From contig JAJEKV010000421.1 in the NCBI GenBank assembly GCA_021234155.1, positions 83,273-147,272 on the forward strand: DNA of 64,000 nt. Direction: 5' to 3'. The position numbers and the translations under genes are program-made. This stretch comes from Isoetes taiwanensis. Its lineage: Eukaryota > Streptophyta > Lycopodiopsida > Isoetales > Isoetaceae. Shown in pieces: positions 1 through 11,990 of this stretch. Each line of letters begins with the position of its first letter. Position 1 is the first letter of the stretch. The notes beneath the pieces were generated by a model. That model was not told the origin of the DNA. It ran no database searches and saw only the letters and a list, made by a program, of their open reading frames with translations.

Positions 1-64
1 GGAATAAAAAGGCAATACCCAATCCTGAAGTGCCTAGTGTAGGTACTTTGGCAGGTTCCAAAAA

Positions 65-772
65 GTGGACACTTGTGCAGGCTATAATCAAATTACTTTT
101 CTCGGCAATTGTGCGATTCAAATCTTTGACACCACAAGTTTGCAGCATTGGAAGAGTAGAATGATCTTCATTCTCAAAGATGAAGGAGTTTGCAAAATTG
201 TTAGTGGCCAGAAGAACACACGGATGCCAAAGCGATCGACTTGCATGCTTGGCGGCATCGAGATGGCAAGGCAATGGCATATATCAACACTGTCTTTAGT
301 GACTCTATCCTTGATGAGTTCCAATAAGAGAACGATCCGCGATTGGTGGCATGCTCTCATTTGCTACTCAATTTGGGGGCGACAAGACCGATCATCCTTG
401 ACATCTTTTTGGTTCAATTTCAAGATGCTCTCAGACCACCAACATGTTCTTTAGTATGGCAATTATCTCAAGGGTACAAGTTTCTCCTTACGGGGAGGAC
501 CTTTTTCCTCTTCAATTGTGTAACCCGTGGGAGGAGCTATGCAAGGTGAGAGCAACCCGCCTTCAAAAGAAATGGGTGGTGTACAGAGGAGGCGCATCAA
601 TCATTCTAGACTAATGGCCTTCCAATCTTTGGATTGGCTATACCTAGACAATTCTAGCACAAAATTACCATTATCACTGCCATTAGCATTATTATTTTTT
701 GTACTTTTTGGCTTCCATGCCCCTTTTGTTATCTGGATCCTTGCCAATTTGATCTCCGTGGATGTTAAAGAC

Positions 773-837
<65 letters not shown>

Positions 838-2030
838 ATTGAGAAACATGACCAAAAGACCTATATGATTGGGCATTTGTATGCTGAAGTGATGGATATG
901 TGCTATTGAAAGTCTTGATAAGTTCTTAGATCACATGAAGCACACTTTCTAGCAAATTAAAGCTTTTGGAGAAGAGCGCCATATCTCACAGTCGATGCAA
1001 CTATTTTTCTTCCTCAGGTCATTGCCTAATGCATTTGCTTCTTTGTGCATCAGCTTCATGCAAGATAAAGATATCGACTTCCATCAAACAATCAATTCTA
1101 TTAAGGAGGAGATCATGACGAGGCAAGATATAGGTAAAGATGATCATGCCATTCCTTTTACAACAGGGCATTCAAAAACTCAGTCTATCATGAATGGGAA
1201 TGAGCATGATGAGAAGGTAAAGCACACTGGCCGCAAGTTACCTCTATTTCATGGACTTATATCCTTCTACTTCATGGATATCGAACGATGTAGTAGCAAT
1301 ACGAGACAATGATCTTTGTTTTTACGATACTCTAGCACCTTCAAAGCCAGGACTGATAGATACCTTAGCAATTGAACTAGGATATCTTGATGTGGCTTTC
1401 ATTCACTCATTTTTAGACAATGCCGCAACGCTTCATCAAGTGGCATTTATTTTTTATACTTTGGCAGCATTTATACAAAGAGGGATCCAATATTTTTTAT
1501 ACAATGGTTCTTATGTTCGACTTAAACAACTTCTAGCATTTACAACTCAACTCAATTCTATTTTCCGATCAAGGAGGAGACCTTAATTCATTTGATCATG
1601 AAGGAGTTGAAAATGCACCATATATGATTATGATTCCAAAGCAAGGAGGAGCTGTTGACTCTTTACTTCTAGTAGCACTTGATCGACGTCAAGCAGAAGT
1701 TACTGAGCTTAATTTCCATGGAGAATCTCAACCTAACATTGCGAAAGTAGTTGTATTTGTGGTCGTTGAATCCATAAATCTTAATGAAGTAATCATATCC
1801 AATACTTCTGTTGCTTATATCAAGGGTATGCATGGACATAATTTTTATTTTCTTCTTGGCAAAACAATTATGGATAATAGACAATCTCCATTTTCCTTAT
1901 TGGCTTTCTGTTCCTGACACAACAATTGATCAACGGGTCTATTTACCTACAAGAGAGAAAAAAGCTGATCTCTTCATGCAAACTTGGTTTTGCGAGCTTT
2001 TCAGGCGACCCGAATAAAGCAACAGTCTTG
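65..2030 (+). pseudogene. Decayed Ty1/copia gag-pol remnant (gag, then RNase H tail)
   Basis: Several short plus-strand frames together resemble a copia polyprotein. At about 110-370 there is a gag (UBN2-like) pattern: 'HWKSRMIFILKDEG', then in another frame 'KAMAYINTVFSDSILDEF', then 'TIRDWWHALI'. At 1010-1110 'LRSLPNAFASL' followed by 'INSIKEEIMTRQD' fits the later gag segment. At about 1930-2015 'VYLPTREKKADLFMQT' fits the last strand of a copia RNase H domain. No integrase or reverse transcriptase is visible between them, so the pol core seems deleted or unrecognisable. Frames shift repeatedly, so no protein is made. A purine run at 2056-2070 is placed like a polypurine tract. The assignment rests on motif resemblance only. 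Confidence 0.42.
774..837. repeat. (TATC)16 microsatellite
   Basis: Sixteen uninterrupted TATC units, 64 bp. It lies inside the decayed copia remnant and is likely to be length-polymorphic. Confidence 0.98.
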
Positions 2031-2178
2031 ACCAAGATTCAGATCTTATCTCCAAAAGGAGGAGGAGGATGCGCATGGAGATAACAATCTCTTGTCAAGG
2101 AGAAGTGTCAAGATATATGTGATATCAATATTGCCATCTTGCTAGAGATGTTGAAACAATGACTCGACACTCAGCACA

Positions 2179-2440
2179 GTGGTAGATTGTGTTGAACTGA
2201 ACAGAGTCAGCACCACTTCAATGATAACCGACTTAACTAACGTTCATTATTAGTGGGCAGTGGTTGAACAGTAATACTATTTTTAATATCACCATTTTGT
2301 TTATAATATAGTGGTAGAAAGTATTGAACTAAACAGAGTCAGCACCTCTTCAACGATAACCGACCTAACTAACGGTCATTATTAGTGGGCACTGGTTGAA
2401 CAATAATACTATTTTTAGTATCACCATTTTGTTTATATCA
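2179..2440. repeat. Tandem duplication of a ~131-bp unit
   Basis: Units 2179-2310 and 2311-2440 align end to end with few differences. Both run from GTGGTAGA through TTGAACTRAACAGAGTCAGC to ACCATTTTGTTTATA. The position just after the copia RNase H remnant and purine run suggests LTR-derived sequence duplicated in tandem, but no LTR ends could be fixed. Confidence 0.85.
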
Positions 2441-3455
2441 TTGTACTATTGGTACATAATACTAAATACAATTAGTTTGCCTTTGTCTTGGGAGCTTCCC
2501 TCCCTTTCTTAGTGCAACCTTGACAAAACCTATTTATTTGAGAAAATTGTTATGCCCTTTTGGTGTGTGCTTGTTTTTTGTATTAGTTCTAGTATGATTT
2601 GTCAGAGAACAATCTTGAACCATTTTCTTATTAAACAACAAACTGCAAACTGGATTTTATGAATCATAGCCAATGCATAATTTTCTTGGATGAAGTGACT
2701 TGTCTACTATCTATACTCTAAATTTGAAGTCAAGATTAATTTTTTATAAAAAATTACATATTTGATTTGAGAATAACCTTATAAAATATTAGTCTCCAGA
2801 AAATATTGATTGGCCAATCCTATCTGCCTTTCCAGTCCGCGGATTGAGGTTTTGTCTTTTACACTAGAAAAAGACAAAAATAATGAGAACTTTTTATTTT
2901 TTTTTGCTTTATCGAGATAGTTCTACCTTACATAAACATGAGATAATCTTGATTTAATCCCCTCTGAGTTTATCTAAGTATAATTTTTTGAGAATGGAGC
3001 AGATGAATTTTAGAGTTTTCCACTGCAAAGTGTGTGTTGTATATTCATTTGTAGGAAGGGTTAGTTAAGACTTGAGCCATTGATTTTGTATAAATGTTAA
3101 AGTGATTAATGCACATTAAACATTTTAGGTCTATCAAGGAATAACTTTAGTGATAATCTTGTACGCTACCTCTGTGTCCTAAAGATATGAGCAAAGATAT
3201 TCTGGGGTCTTAAAGATATGACGTTATGCTTCTTTTTTTGCTTAAGAGGCCCCTTATATACATATGGAAGGCATTTTTAGACTCTTTGGATACTCTATAA
3301 GGAGGACATGATTTTTAGAAGATTTTAAGACACGTTGAAAGCTCTTCCCATATCAACAACATTTTCTTCACATGCATTTCACTTTCTTGGATGGCATTTC
3401 ATGTAGTTTGATAATTTTTATCAAATCAACAAGGGAGCTCGTGGGGAACATTTCC
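2441..3455. other. Intergenic, no gene recognised
   Basis: AT-rich sequence with stops in all frames. No coding, RNA or repeat signature was seen apart from short homopolymers. Confidence 0.6.
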
Positions 3456-3995
3456 TTTTTTTTTTTTTTATTGAAGTCGATATATATATTTAAGTGAGTA
3501 TAAATAGTACAAAAAACTTTTTACAGGGAAGTTTAACCCGAAAATAGACAGAAGGGCGAGGACCCCTCCTAACTATTATAAGTCAAAAATTTATATCAAA
3601 ATTAGAATTAGATATGACTTTAAATAGTACGGAGATGAAATATCTATGATCCAACAGATAAGAAATCCCCATTTAGTAACAGGATCTGAGGTTGAGATTA
3701 GTAGTTTTTCTTCCTTTTCCTTTGACTGCTGTGCTCAGGGTACAAAACATGCACATACAGGACCCCGCCTTCGCCATATTGTATCTCCCCTTAGCGTCCT
3801 TAGCTTTGCAGATCGAAGCTCTTCTGATATCTGTGTTTTGGTCGCACCAACAATTACATATACAGGGTTCTTCATGTCCGAGTGTGTTAGGTGAGCCGAA
3901 TAATCTGGTTCACTCCTTATTTGCTTCCAGATTGATTTTCTTCTATTTGATTCTTCTCATCAGCACAAACATTATTCCTGCAAGTAAAAGACCCA

Positions 3996-4406
3996 TTAGT
4001 TTGATAATCCTTCAATAATCCAATCAACATCATATTTGATCTGTCTTATTACTCCCTCGGGGTTGATGATTTCATAATTGAAGACAGATTCATTTCTCCC
4101 TTTCCAGATCCTCCATAGTAGGATATAGATCCTCCAGTCAGTTGGGTTAACCGGGAGAAAGAAATCCAGGGAGTTGAGAGAGAGAAGATCATATCCCAAG
4201 TATGCTGAGGCTAACTCCAGTATCCACTCAGCCCAGATGCAGGTTCTGAATAAATGGTCCTCGTCTTCCCTGTTAGCCATACATCTGATGCAAATATCCG
4301 AGTCAGCCATATAGAGTTTGTGCCTCTTCTTGTTTGTAGCCAGGGCCCTGTGCCAACGTTGCCACATAAACGACTTGATTTTAGGATAAATAGGGCTGGA
4401 CCACAT
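3996..4406 (-). pseudogene. LINE zf-RVT (reverse-transcriptase zinc-binding) C-terminal domain
   Basis: A 136-residue open frame carries the domain typical of plant L1 ORF2 C-termini: 'KIKSFMWQRWHRALATNKK', then a C-x2-C pair 'CIRC', then 'EDEDHLFRTC' with the paired His and Cys, then 'WRIWKGRNESVF' near the end. It ends at a stop followed by the LINE 3' untranslated region. It is the last coding piece of the element and is separated from the RT by frame breaks. Confidence 0.8.
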
Positions 4407-5489
4407 GAAAGTGAGGTTCCTAATGCATCTGTCTTGGTCAGTTTGTCTTGGTCAGTTTGCCATTTTCTATGAATGGTAATTTCCTGATTTCTCATGAGAT
4501 GCCTGTATGCTTTCCTAACTGTAAAAGTCAACAACCCGTTATGATTCCAGTTTATACCATCAGTGGACCAAATACCATAAGTCAAGGTGATGCAAATATT
4601 GTTGTACAAGAACTTGCGGTCCTCTCCTTCATCGATTAAAAGAGAGTTTTCGAAAGGAATCATTACGATCATTAAACATATTGTGCACATAAACAATGCC
4701 TTTAAAGCTCCTTTTTTTAACTTTGATACGGAAAGTGGCGAGGGCTAAGCCTGAGGTTATCATTGTTAGTAATCAGAGCCGGGTTCCAGAAAATGGTCTG
4801 ATCCATTGACAAGCCTTCCTTCCATGTGTACATACCTCTAACTTGATTCCAGGCTTTAATCCATTTCTTGAGAATACCGGGGGTAGAATTAGGGACGGTA
4901 AAAGGAAAATAAATGGAATGGGGAGATGCATCTTAATTTGCCTCCATCCAAATGGGTGGCACTTATTAATATAGTGCTGAATGATAATCGAAATAGGATG
5001 TTTGATAAGACCATAGGCAGCTTTATAAAAATACTTGGCTGTGAGTGCAATCCCCTGCTTCTCGATATTAATGACTCCTAGACCACCATCTTTCTTTTTT
5101 TTGCAACACTCTTCCATGGACACAGGTGTCCAACATCTTTGTTACGACCCGAGGGAGATAAACCTTCCAATTATACCACGAAGCTTAGAAGAAACTTTCT
5201 TAGGGGCTAGGATATGAGAAGATTGATAAACATGAAGAAGTGATGACAAAATTAGCTATGATGGCCCTACCATTTTTAGACAAGTACTTAGAATTTAGAC
5301 TATTGAAACTTCTCAATTATACCATCCCAGATGTCAGAGGGGCTGCTCTTAATAGCAAAGGGAATTCCAAGAATCTTTGATCTAAGAGTGGGGGTCATAC
5401 TTACAGTCAAGGAGGGTACTGTTTGCATTCCCTTTACTGATTTCTTGCCATCACCCTTGATTTAGTCCGATTAATCTTACATCGAGAGG

Positions 5490-6813
5490 CTACTCCCAAA
5501 GCTGGTCGAGAATTGTTTGAGTATTGATAATCGAATTTGCATCCATAGAGACCATGAGAAAAGTATCATCGCAAAATGTCCGATTCAGAATTTGATCCGT
5601 AATGTTGTTGTCGGGGAGTGAAAGTCCTTGGATCATATTAGTATTCTTGGCCTCTTCAAATTCTGGCGTCTTGAGCCTCCATGACAATTAGGAACAAAAA
5701 AGGGGCTAAGGGACAGCCCTGGTGTGCCTTTTCAGGGGGAAAAAGGGGCTGCACTCCCCATTAATTAGAACTGAGGATCGAGAGTTATTCAAAATTGCAT
5801 AAAAGATATTAATTACCTCCGAGAATCAAAGGGCTTTGCAACATTGGAGCGAGAAAATTCCAACTTACCATATCAAAAGCCTTTGTAATGTCAAGCTTAA
5901 TGAGGGCAATGTCTTGCCCAGAATCTTTGGCCCAATTCAGTCCTAAAATAGCTGTGACCACATTGTCTAGAATGTACCTGTCTCTCAGATAGGCTGATTG
6001 AGAAGAACTGATGATATTCCCAAGGAGAGGCTTGAGTCTTGCAGCAATGGTGCCCGAAATGATCTTATAGACCACATTGGATAAAGAAATCGGTCTATAA
6101 TCTGAAAAGCTGCTTGGCATGTCATTCTTGGGGATTAGAGCAATAAGGCTCGTATTAATTCTAGCATCAAGACATTTCTGCTGTCTGAACTCATTTGCTA
6201 AGCTTGTGATGCTGTCATCAAGGATAGGCCAAGCTTTCTTGAAGAACTCAACTGGCAGACCATCAGGTCCAGGTGTTTTACCATTCTCCATTTCCTTAAC
6301 AGTATGGTAAAGCTCAATATTACTGAAACTTTTCTCCAGATCTCTGTTATGCTCATTACTAACCTTTGCTTGAAGATTAATAAAGTTATACATGATGCCA
6401 GGCTGACAGTCCTGATTAGTACCCATAACATTAGTAAAGTGTCTGGCAGCAGCCCTCTTAATTTCCTCTTCCTTGGTGATAAGGTCATTTCCCACCATGA
6501 TCTCATAGATGTGATTTTTCTTAGCTCTACCCTTTGCTTTGATGAAAAAGAATTTGGAACTACACCTCTCATCTTCCTTGATTTCCCTAATTTTGGATTT
6601 AAGCTTCCAGCCTCTGGCAATTCTGATTTCCTCTTTCTCAATTTCCTTCCTGATTTGCTCCTCTTGATCCCCAGAGACATGAGGAAGGAGATCCCTAAGA
6701 TTTTTAAGATAAGCCATCTTCTGGTAGTGAATATCCTTTCTCCATTCTTTTAGCCAATTCTTAATAGCCTTAGAAGCCCTAACCCACCAATCCATCCAAC
6801 CTAGAGTCGCCAA
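5490..6813 (-). pseudogene. LINE reverse transcriptase domain
   Basis: The 334-residue frame 6813-5809 starts in the linker after the endonuclease. It contains RT landmarks in order: 'NGKTPGPDGLPVEFF', 'LIALIPKNDMPSSFSDYRPIS', 'QSAYLRDRYILDN', and motif A 'IKLDITKAFDMVSW' with the catalytic Asp. It stops at 5809. The next piece (5687-5490) has 'FCDDTFLMV' where an active enzyme has F/YADD, so the catalytic-loop alanine is changed. Both the frame break and that substitution indicate a dead RT. Confidence 0.85.
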
Positions 6814-6829
6814 GAGGTTTGGGGTGCCT

Positions 6830-7736
6830 CTCTAACACCTCTTGAAGCTTAATCATGAAATCAAGTGTGATCAAGAAGAGTTGTGTTCAACTTAAAATAG
6901 GTTTTTCTTTTCCTGCTCTGATCTTGGGTCGAGATAATGATCTTCTGAGGGAAATGATCAGAGAGGTTATACCCTTTCATGTTCTCCACCCTGTTGCTGT
7001 TATTCCAAAGATTCTCTGAAAGATAGAATCTATCATGTAAGCACGGATAGGGCCCACCCTCTTATCATCATTTGAAATCATTAGGCTTAGTTCTAGCTAA
7101 CAGAAGGTGATGGGATTTGAATAAGGTTATTCGGATATTTCTTTCTTGGGGCAGCAGAGGCTTGAAATTCTTATTTCTCATATAGTCATTGGTAACCATG
7201 TTCATATCACCTCCCATAATACATTCATCATAATCAATGTTATCTAAGCTATTCTTGACTTTAGTCCAAACCTTAATTCTTTAATTCTGTCCCCAGGATT
7301 GTTATAAGCATAGATATTGACAAAGGCTAGCCTCACCTTTTTCATGTTGCAATATTTTAACACCTCAGTATCTGCCACCTACCCTCTCTGTCACTGACCA
7401 TATAGGGGTCTGTCAGGTTAAGATTATCTCTCCAAATAATGGCAATTCCTGCAGAAGAGTCCTGAGCTGGAATGGACCATAAACTGTAACCATTAGGAAG
7501 GGTCTTTTTAATAATAGATTCATGCTGAACATTTCATCCACTTGAATAACTGTGTGCATCGACAAAGGCATCTTGGTAAATAAGGTGCTAACACAATGTG
7601 GGTTGCCCTTAAATTTATTAGAAATGGAGAATGAAACTTGTCTTGAAAATTGAAATAATAAGAAGGTCCGACCAAGTGAGCTCAAAACTATGCAAAATCA
7701 TGCCGATAACTTTGATTCCGGCATCCTTAACAACTG
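6830..7736 (-). pseudogene. LINE APE-type endonuclease remnant
   Basis: No long frame survives, but minus-strand translation in shifting frames gives the usual landmarks. These are 'SSAGIAIIWRDNLNL' near 7460-7413, 'FVNIYAYNNPGD' near 7325-7290, 'GGDMNMVTNDY' near 7220-7185 and 'NLSDHFPQK' near 6970-6940. They correspond to the central and C-terminal catalytic blocks of L1 endonucleases. The expected N-terminal 'WN.RGL' block was not found to the left or right of the solo LTR. Confidence 0.65.
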
Positions 7737-7741
7737 TGCTC

Positions 7742-8163
7742 TGTTACAAACCAAAATTTTAGTACCAAAAATTTCGATTTGTATTCACCTCAAACCATCA
7801 GAGTACACAGAATAAGTACTGCCTCCCACGAGGCTATATACATGAAAGCCATGTATACAGGTAACAAGATAGGTAACAAGATGATAACACAAGATAACTA
7901 TACACACGTACGTTCCGCCAGCTATCAAACAACCTGCAGAAGCTTCCACGTGTTAGTAACATGTATAAGAGTTATCTAGTAGTGTCAACATGAAGCAATG
8001 ACGGGCGGATTGCAAGTACACACATATGGAATCTACCATATGCACCATAGCATCTGCCACACAGATACACCCCGCCATATCTAGACAGTACATCGTCTAG
8101 AACCCCCCGCGCTGGTGGATCCAATACAATCAATCTCCAAAGAACCCGCTAAGGTAAGCCACA
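7742..8163 (-). mobile_element. Copia-like solo LTR (422 bp) with 5-bp TSD
   Basis: The segment starts TGTTACAAAC and ends GCCACA, so both strands have TG...CA ends. The flanks are identical 5-mers TGCTC at 7737-7741 and 8164-8168. Read on the minus strand it has a TATATA motif about 80 nt before its end and finishes in GGTTTGTAACA, the usual form of a copia LTR end. No internal region or second LTR is present, so it is best explained as a solo LTR left by recombination. It lies at the 5' edge of the LINE. Confidence 0.75.
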
Positions 8164-8168
8164 TGCTC

Positions 8169-9006
8169 ATCTACTAGTGTTAGCATAAACCCCCTTATGA
8201 TAAACACCAATTGCTGATCCACCCGCATCCGCGACATGAGCGCACATCAAAGATGCACAAGCAGAGTATTGCAACCCACTCAATGTCACTAGATTGTTGG
8301 CAAGTATGTGGCAATTCCATTGTCCCATATTGCCTCACTAGCACAAAGAGGTGGTATAACACATCAAGCATCAAGCATCAGACTGTTGGTGCTAGCTTTG
8401 TTGTCTTCTGCAGAGACCCGGGGCACAGGGACCAAGGCAATCCCAATAAATGCCCTCAAAAATTATCATTACCAGCTCATCATCTTAGAGCTAAATTAAT
8501 ACACCAGGCTCAGCATAGGAGGTAATCGCAAAGGGACAGGAACTGAATTCCGGTTATGCAAGCACTCTCTTTCCCGAAGGAGAGTTTAGCAAAGTACTAT
8601 TCATCCTAACAAGACCATTCGGGTAATTATCCAATTAATCCTTCAGGGAGGTGGTGTTATCCACCACAATCAAGTCAGATTAATCCTTACCCGAAATTGC
8701 CTCCAAGGCACGATCCTTGTTCTCTGGAATAGTCCTCAAGCAAGTCGGCTTGCTCCAACTTCATTGGAATCCATTCTCGTTCCTTCTGCGGCCTCCCTTC
8801 CCTTCCCTGCAGCCTTCGTTTCCCTCCCTTTTGGATTTAAACCTGTCCCTCAAAAAACTGGAATCTAAGGCTCTTTCCATATCAAGAGGGTAAACCAAAA
8901 TGTCATGTATGTAAATTGGGTCTTCAAACAATTGTAAGATGGTGTGGTAACATGACATCATACTTCAACTCCAGATTACCATTCTTAGAATAGCTGTGAA
9001 AAAACC
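8169..9006. other. Intergenic / possible 3' flank, no gene recognised
   Basis: The sequence holds only short open frames. A 66-residue minus-strand frame (8961-8761) has no recognisable motif. Part of the segment may be the 3' untranslated region of the minus-strand gene ending at 9007. Confidence 0.4.
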
Positions 9007-10381
9007 TTACCATGGTTGCCTACAGCTGCTGGAAGTTTCCTCATTGTTTTCAACATCACCAAGAAGCCACTTTTTCCATAACAATTGATGCATCACAATG
9101 TCATGTATAACTGTAACCTCATCCTTTCTTGGACGAAGACCATGTTTCAAGTTAGAGACGTCACGAGGAGAAACATTGGGGGCAATACTGAAATGCTGCA
9201 GTGCCTGGATAATTACACCTACACATCTCTCTGTTGCAAACATTTTATGGTTCTCTTTGGCATGCAAATCATGCCACTGGACCAACTCTTCAAGAGCATT
9301 GCTGACCTGAAAAAATAGAGCACAGTTTCAAAAGGAGAAAAAGAAAGAAATAAAAGTTACATAGTTTACATAATCATCAAGAAATTGCAGCCATGGCATA
9401 ATCGGTGATCATCTGAACTAGACAAGAACTATTAAAGAAGCATACTTACAATCACGCCATATACATCTCCATCATTGCCAGAATCACCACAGACATGAAG
9501 AAAACAGAAACAACAAGATGTGAATAAAGCAACTAGATGTAATATCACTTCAAACCTTTGCGGACCAGTGAATAGCGATTCGCTGCATAAATATCTTTCT
9601 GGCTAGAAAAGCCAGAGCAAGGTGATTCACCGCAATTCTCTCACTGATTCCAGTTTAAAAAAACTGGAGCAACAAATAGACAGCAGACAGTTTTATAAAG
9701 CTCTGAACACTCTGCACAATTTCAACAAAGCTTCTGATGCACTGCCCAGCAACCAATTCAGTGGATAAGTCTGAAATACTCAGCACCGATTCAGAACCTC
9801 ACTTTGCACAAAACCGACATGGAGGATCTTCGCTTCACATAAAAACCGACATGAAGAATTAAAGCTCAGCTATTTCAACAGGCAATCACGATACCTTCAC
9901 TGCAGGTTAAACCAACAACGCTGATCTGGACGTCTGTGCTGACCAATCAATGTCAAAATTCTGTACCTCGGCTTCTGCACCTCTGACAAGCCGAATCAGG
10001 CCATCGGCTTCTGCTACTGAACCTCTGCTTTTTCGCCCTGATCCATTTCCTTGAACCATTTGTTCAATTTATAGCTGTATCTCCACCGACCTTATTTTGA
10101 ATACACGTGCCTACATTTCATATTTGTTCAAAACCATATACCATATAAATTATATAACACCCATATGGCATGATATATCTACAAGACAAGTACCTTTTCA
10201 GGGGTTCCTTCACTTGTGAACTTCCGAAGCAAGTATGCCAATGCTTGGCCTTTCCCTGCTGCTTTGAGATAAAACATCAAGATCTCCTCCTCTGCTGTAA
10301 ATGAGTTTAACATCCAGCTGTAGAAGCAAAGAGGTTAACATGGCATTTTCTTTCTCATCAAACAAAGGCAAAGAGCTTACT
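9007..10381 (-). CDS. Unrecognised multi-exon gene, last three exons
   Basis: Three minus-strand exons can be joined in phase. The first is an exon ending at 10381 ('LTKSELRRLLKSFKQAKGSW', donor GTAAGC). The second is 10294-10194 ('EEEILMFYLKAAGKGQALAY', acceptor TTTACAG, donor GTACTT). The third is the terminal exon 9306-9007 (acceptor TTTTTTCAG), which opens 'VSNALEELVQWHDLHAKENH' and ends in a TAA at 9009-9007. Introns are 86 nt and about 890 nt. The product is charged, probably helical and soluble, with no signal peptide or membrane segment visible. The start of the first listed exon and any upstream exons could not be placed. The domain is unknown to me and no function is proposed. Consistent phase across two introns argues for a real gene. 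Confidence 0.45.
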
Positions 10382-10459
10382 CCATGAGCCTTTAGCTTGT
10401 TTGAAACTCTTCAATAACCTTCGGAGCTCAGACTTTGTCAATACCAAAACTCACTTTAT

Positions 10460-11990
10460 GCGGTCCCTGCTCTGTCTCTACCTAAGCACATATGATTAAA
10501 CAAGAGCATTCCTAATGAATGTAAGCTGTATCCTTCATACAGGCTACATAAGACAGATACAAGACCATTTCCATCAAGCATCACACACAAGGGAGAGAAG
10601 CAATCTAACATGTTTCTCTTTATCGGATGATTTTTATTTAACCCAATACAATATTATCAGTCCATCACGATAAAACAGTTCACCCCATGCAGCCTTCAAA
10701 ACTTTTCTTCTGATAGTCTTCCAACTTAAGATTGTTTGTGGTGCCCATCATAACAACTTTATTACTCTTTCAGCCGTGGACAGTGTTTAGTACTTCTTAA
10801 TTTAGTTATGAAGTTTACCAATATGTCATGGAAAGCCTGGATTGGTTTTAGATGCAAAACTTTGGGGGTTATGAAGGGACACAGAATGCTCAATCTAGAA
10901 AAAATACATTTGACCCAAAGGTAGCTCAATTACTGCACCTGGAAAGTCAACATTCTGAAAAATTTGAAGCCACTTCAACAATGATTTTTCTGTTCCATCC
11001 AATGTTCAACTCCTTCTCTCATCCATCATCAGGGATCATTACATCACTATACATGATTTCCGTTCCAACTGACAGGATAGTTATATCAGGTGTGAGCAAT
11101 GGTTTGTGAGTCCTCAATTCCTTGTACAATGCAAGAGATCCTCCAGTAGAAAATACCAACAAAGAATCCACGCTGTATTCTGCAACTCACAATGCTCCAA
11201 AATGCAACAGAGACTCATTATTAGTGTCCTCGTGGTCCACCCGCAGGTAAAACAAAAGCATTTCACATATACTGATTCAAGGCCTTTACAAGGATCAATG
11301 CCATAACAAAAAGAACGAATCTAGCTCTTGCACAGAAGGTAAAGTAGCAGAAAATCCCGCCTCCTATGCTGCCAAGGCAAGCTGATACATAAAATGATCC
11401 AGCAAAATAATCCAACAAAATGATCCAGAATACTTCCAATTGCTGGTGGATTGGATAGAACAGAGCATGGAATTGGGAGATCTTACAGTGCCGGCTGTTA
11501 GCCTGCTAAGGCCGGATCATGGCCGGACTTTGCATTCCTTTGTGCTCAACGACGCAAAATGGCTCCATCACCATAGGCAGAAAAAGCAGAGGATGGGCAT
11601 CATACCCGAGAAGAGAAGACCATCTGTGATGAACCGCCAGATTGAATCCTAAAGACCCCTAATGCTCGTCAACAGCAGCTAAACCCAACCTCTAACGCTG
11701 ACTAATGCAGGTTCACAAATCTCCATCGTCCAAAAAGTCCTCGAAACGAAAAACCCACCTATCGGCCCATCAATCAAAGGTTTCCCCTTCGGGCAACCCA
11801 AAAAAATGAAAACATAAGGGCATCTCATGAATTAAGCTTAAAATGCCTTTGGGAGGTTTTCCCTTTCTTTAATCCAAATATGTCATGAAGTTGAACGGAA
11901 CATGATTAATACGACAAGCTGGTTCATATCAGATGCCTCAAATTTTCCATTTGTCATAAAGTTTCTTTTGTAATACCTTAACCATGGTTT
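10460..11990. other. Intergenic, probably holding upstream exons of the 9-10.4 kb gene
   Basis: Only short frames occur in either direction. A moderately GC-richer patch at 11480-11650 could be a 5' exon or untranslated region of the minus-strand gene to the left, but no splice-consistent coding path was found. Confidence 0.35.

Larger units (their letters stand above)
3456..7736 (-). mobile_element. L1-like LINE (non-LTR retrotransposon), decayed
   Basis: Read on the minus strand, the order is endonuclease (about 7736-6830), reverse transcriptase (6813-5490), 'GGLGVINIEKQ' region (about 5090), zf-RVT cysteine/histidine domain (4406-3996), 3' untranslated region, AATAAA signal (plus 3467-3472) and a 14-nt poly(A) tail (poly-T at 3456-3469). 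This is the standard order of a plant L1 ORF2. ORF1 was not found, and the 5' end seems to stop close to the solo LTR at 7742, or to have been split by it. Frame breaks and internal stops show it is inactive. No target-site duplication could be matched. Confidence 0.85.

Noticed and set aside
774-837. Open frame through the TATC microsatellite (repeating Leu-Ser-Ile-Tyr)
   Set aside because: Any frame through a repeat lacking stops is open; there is no coding evidence.
8994-9010. GT...AG pair that would join the 9.0-kb exon to the next minus-strand open stretch in phase
   Set aside because: The intron would be 17 nt, too short to be spliced; the TAA at 9009-9007 is taken as the stop instead.
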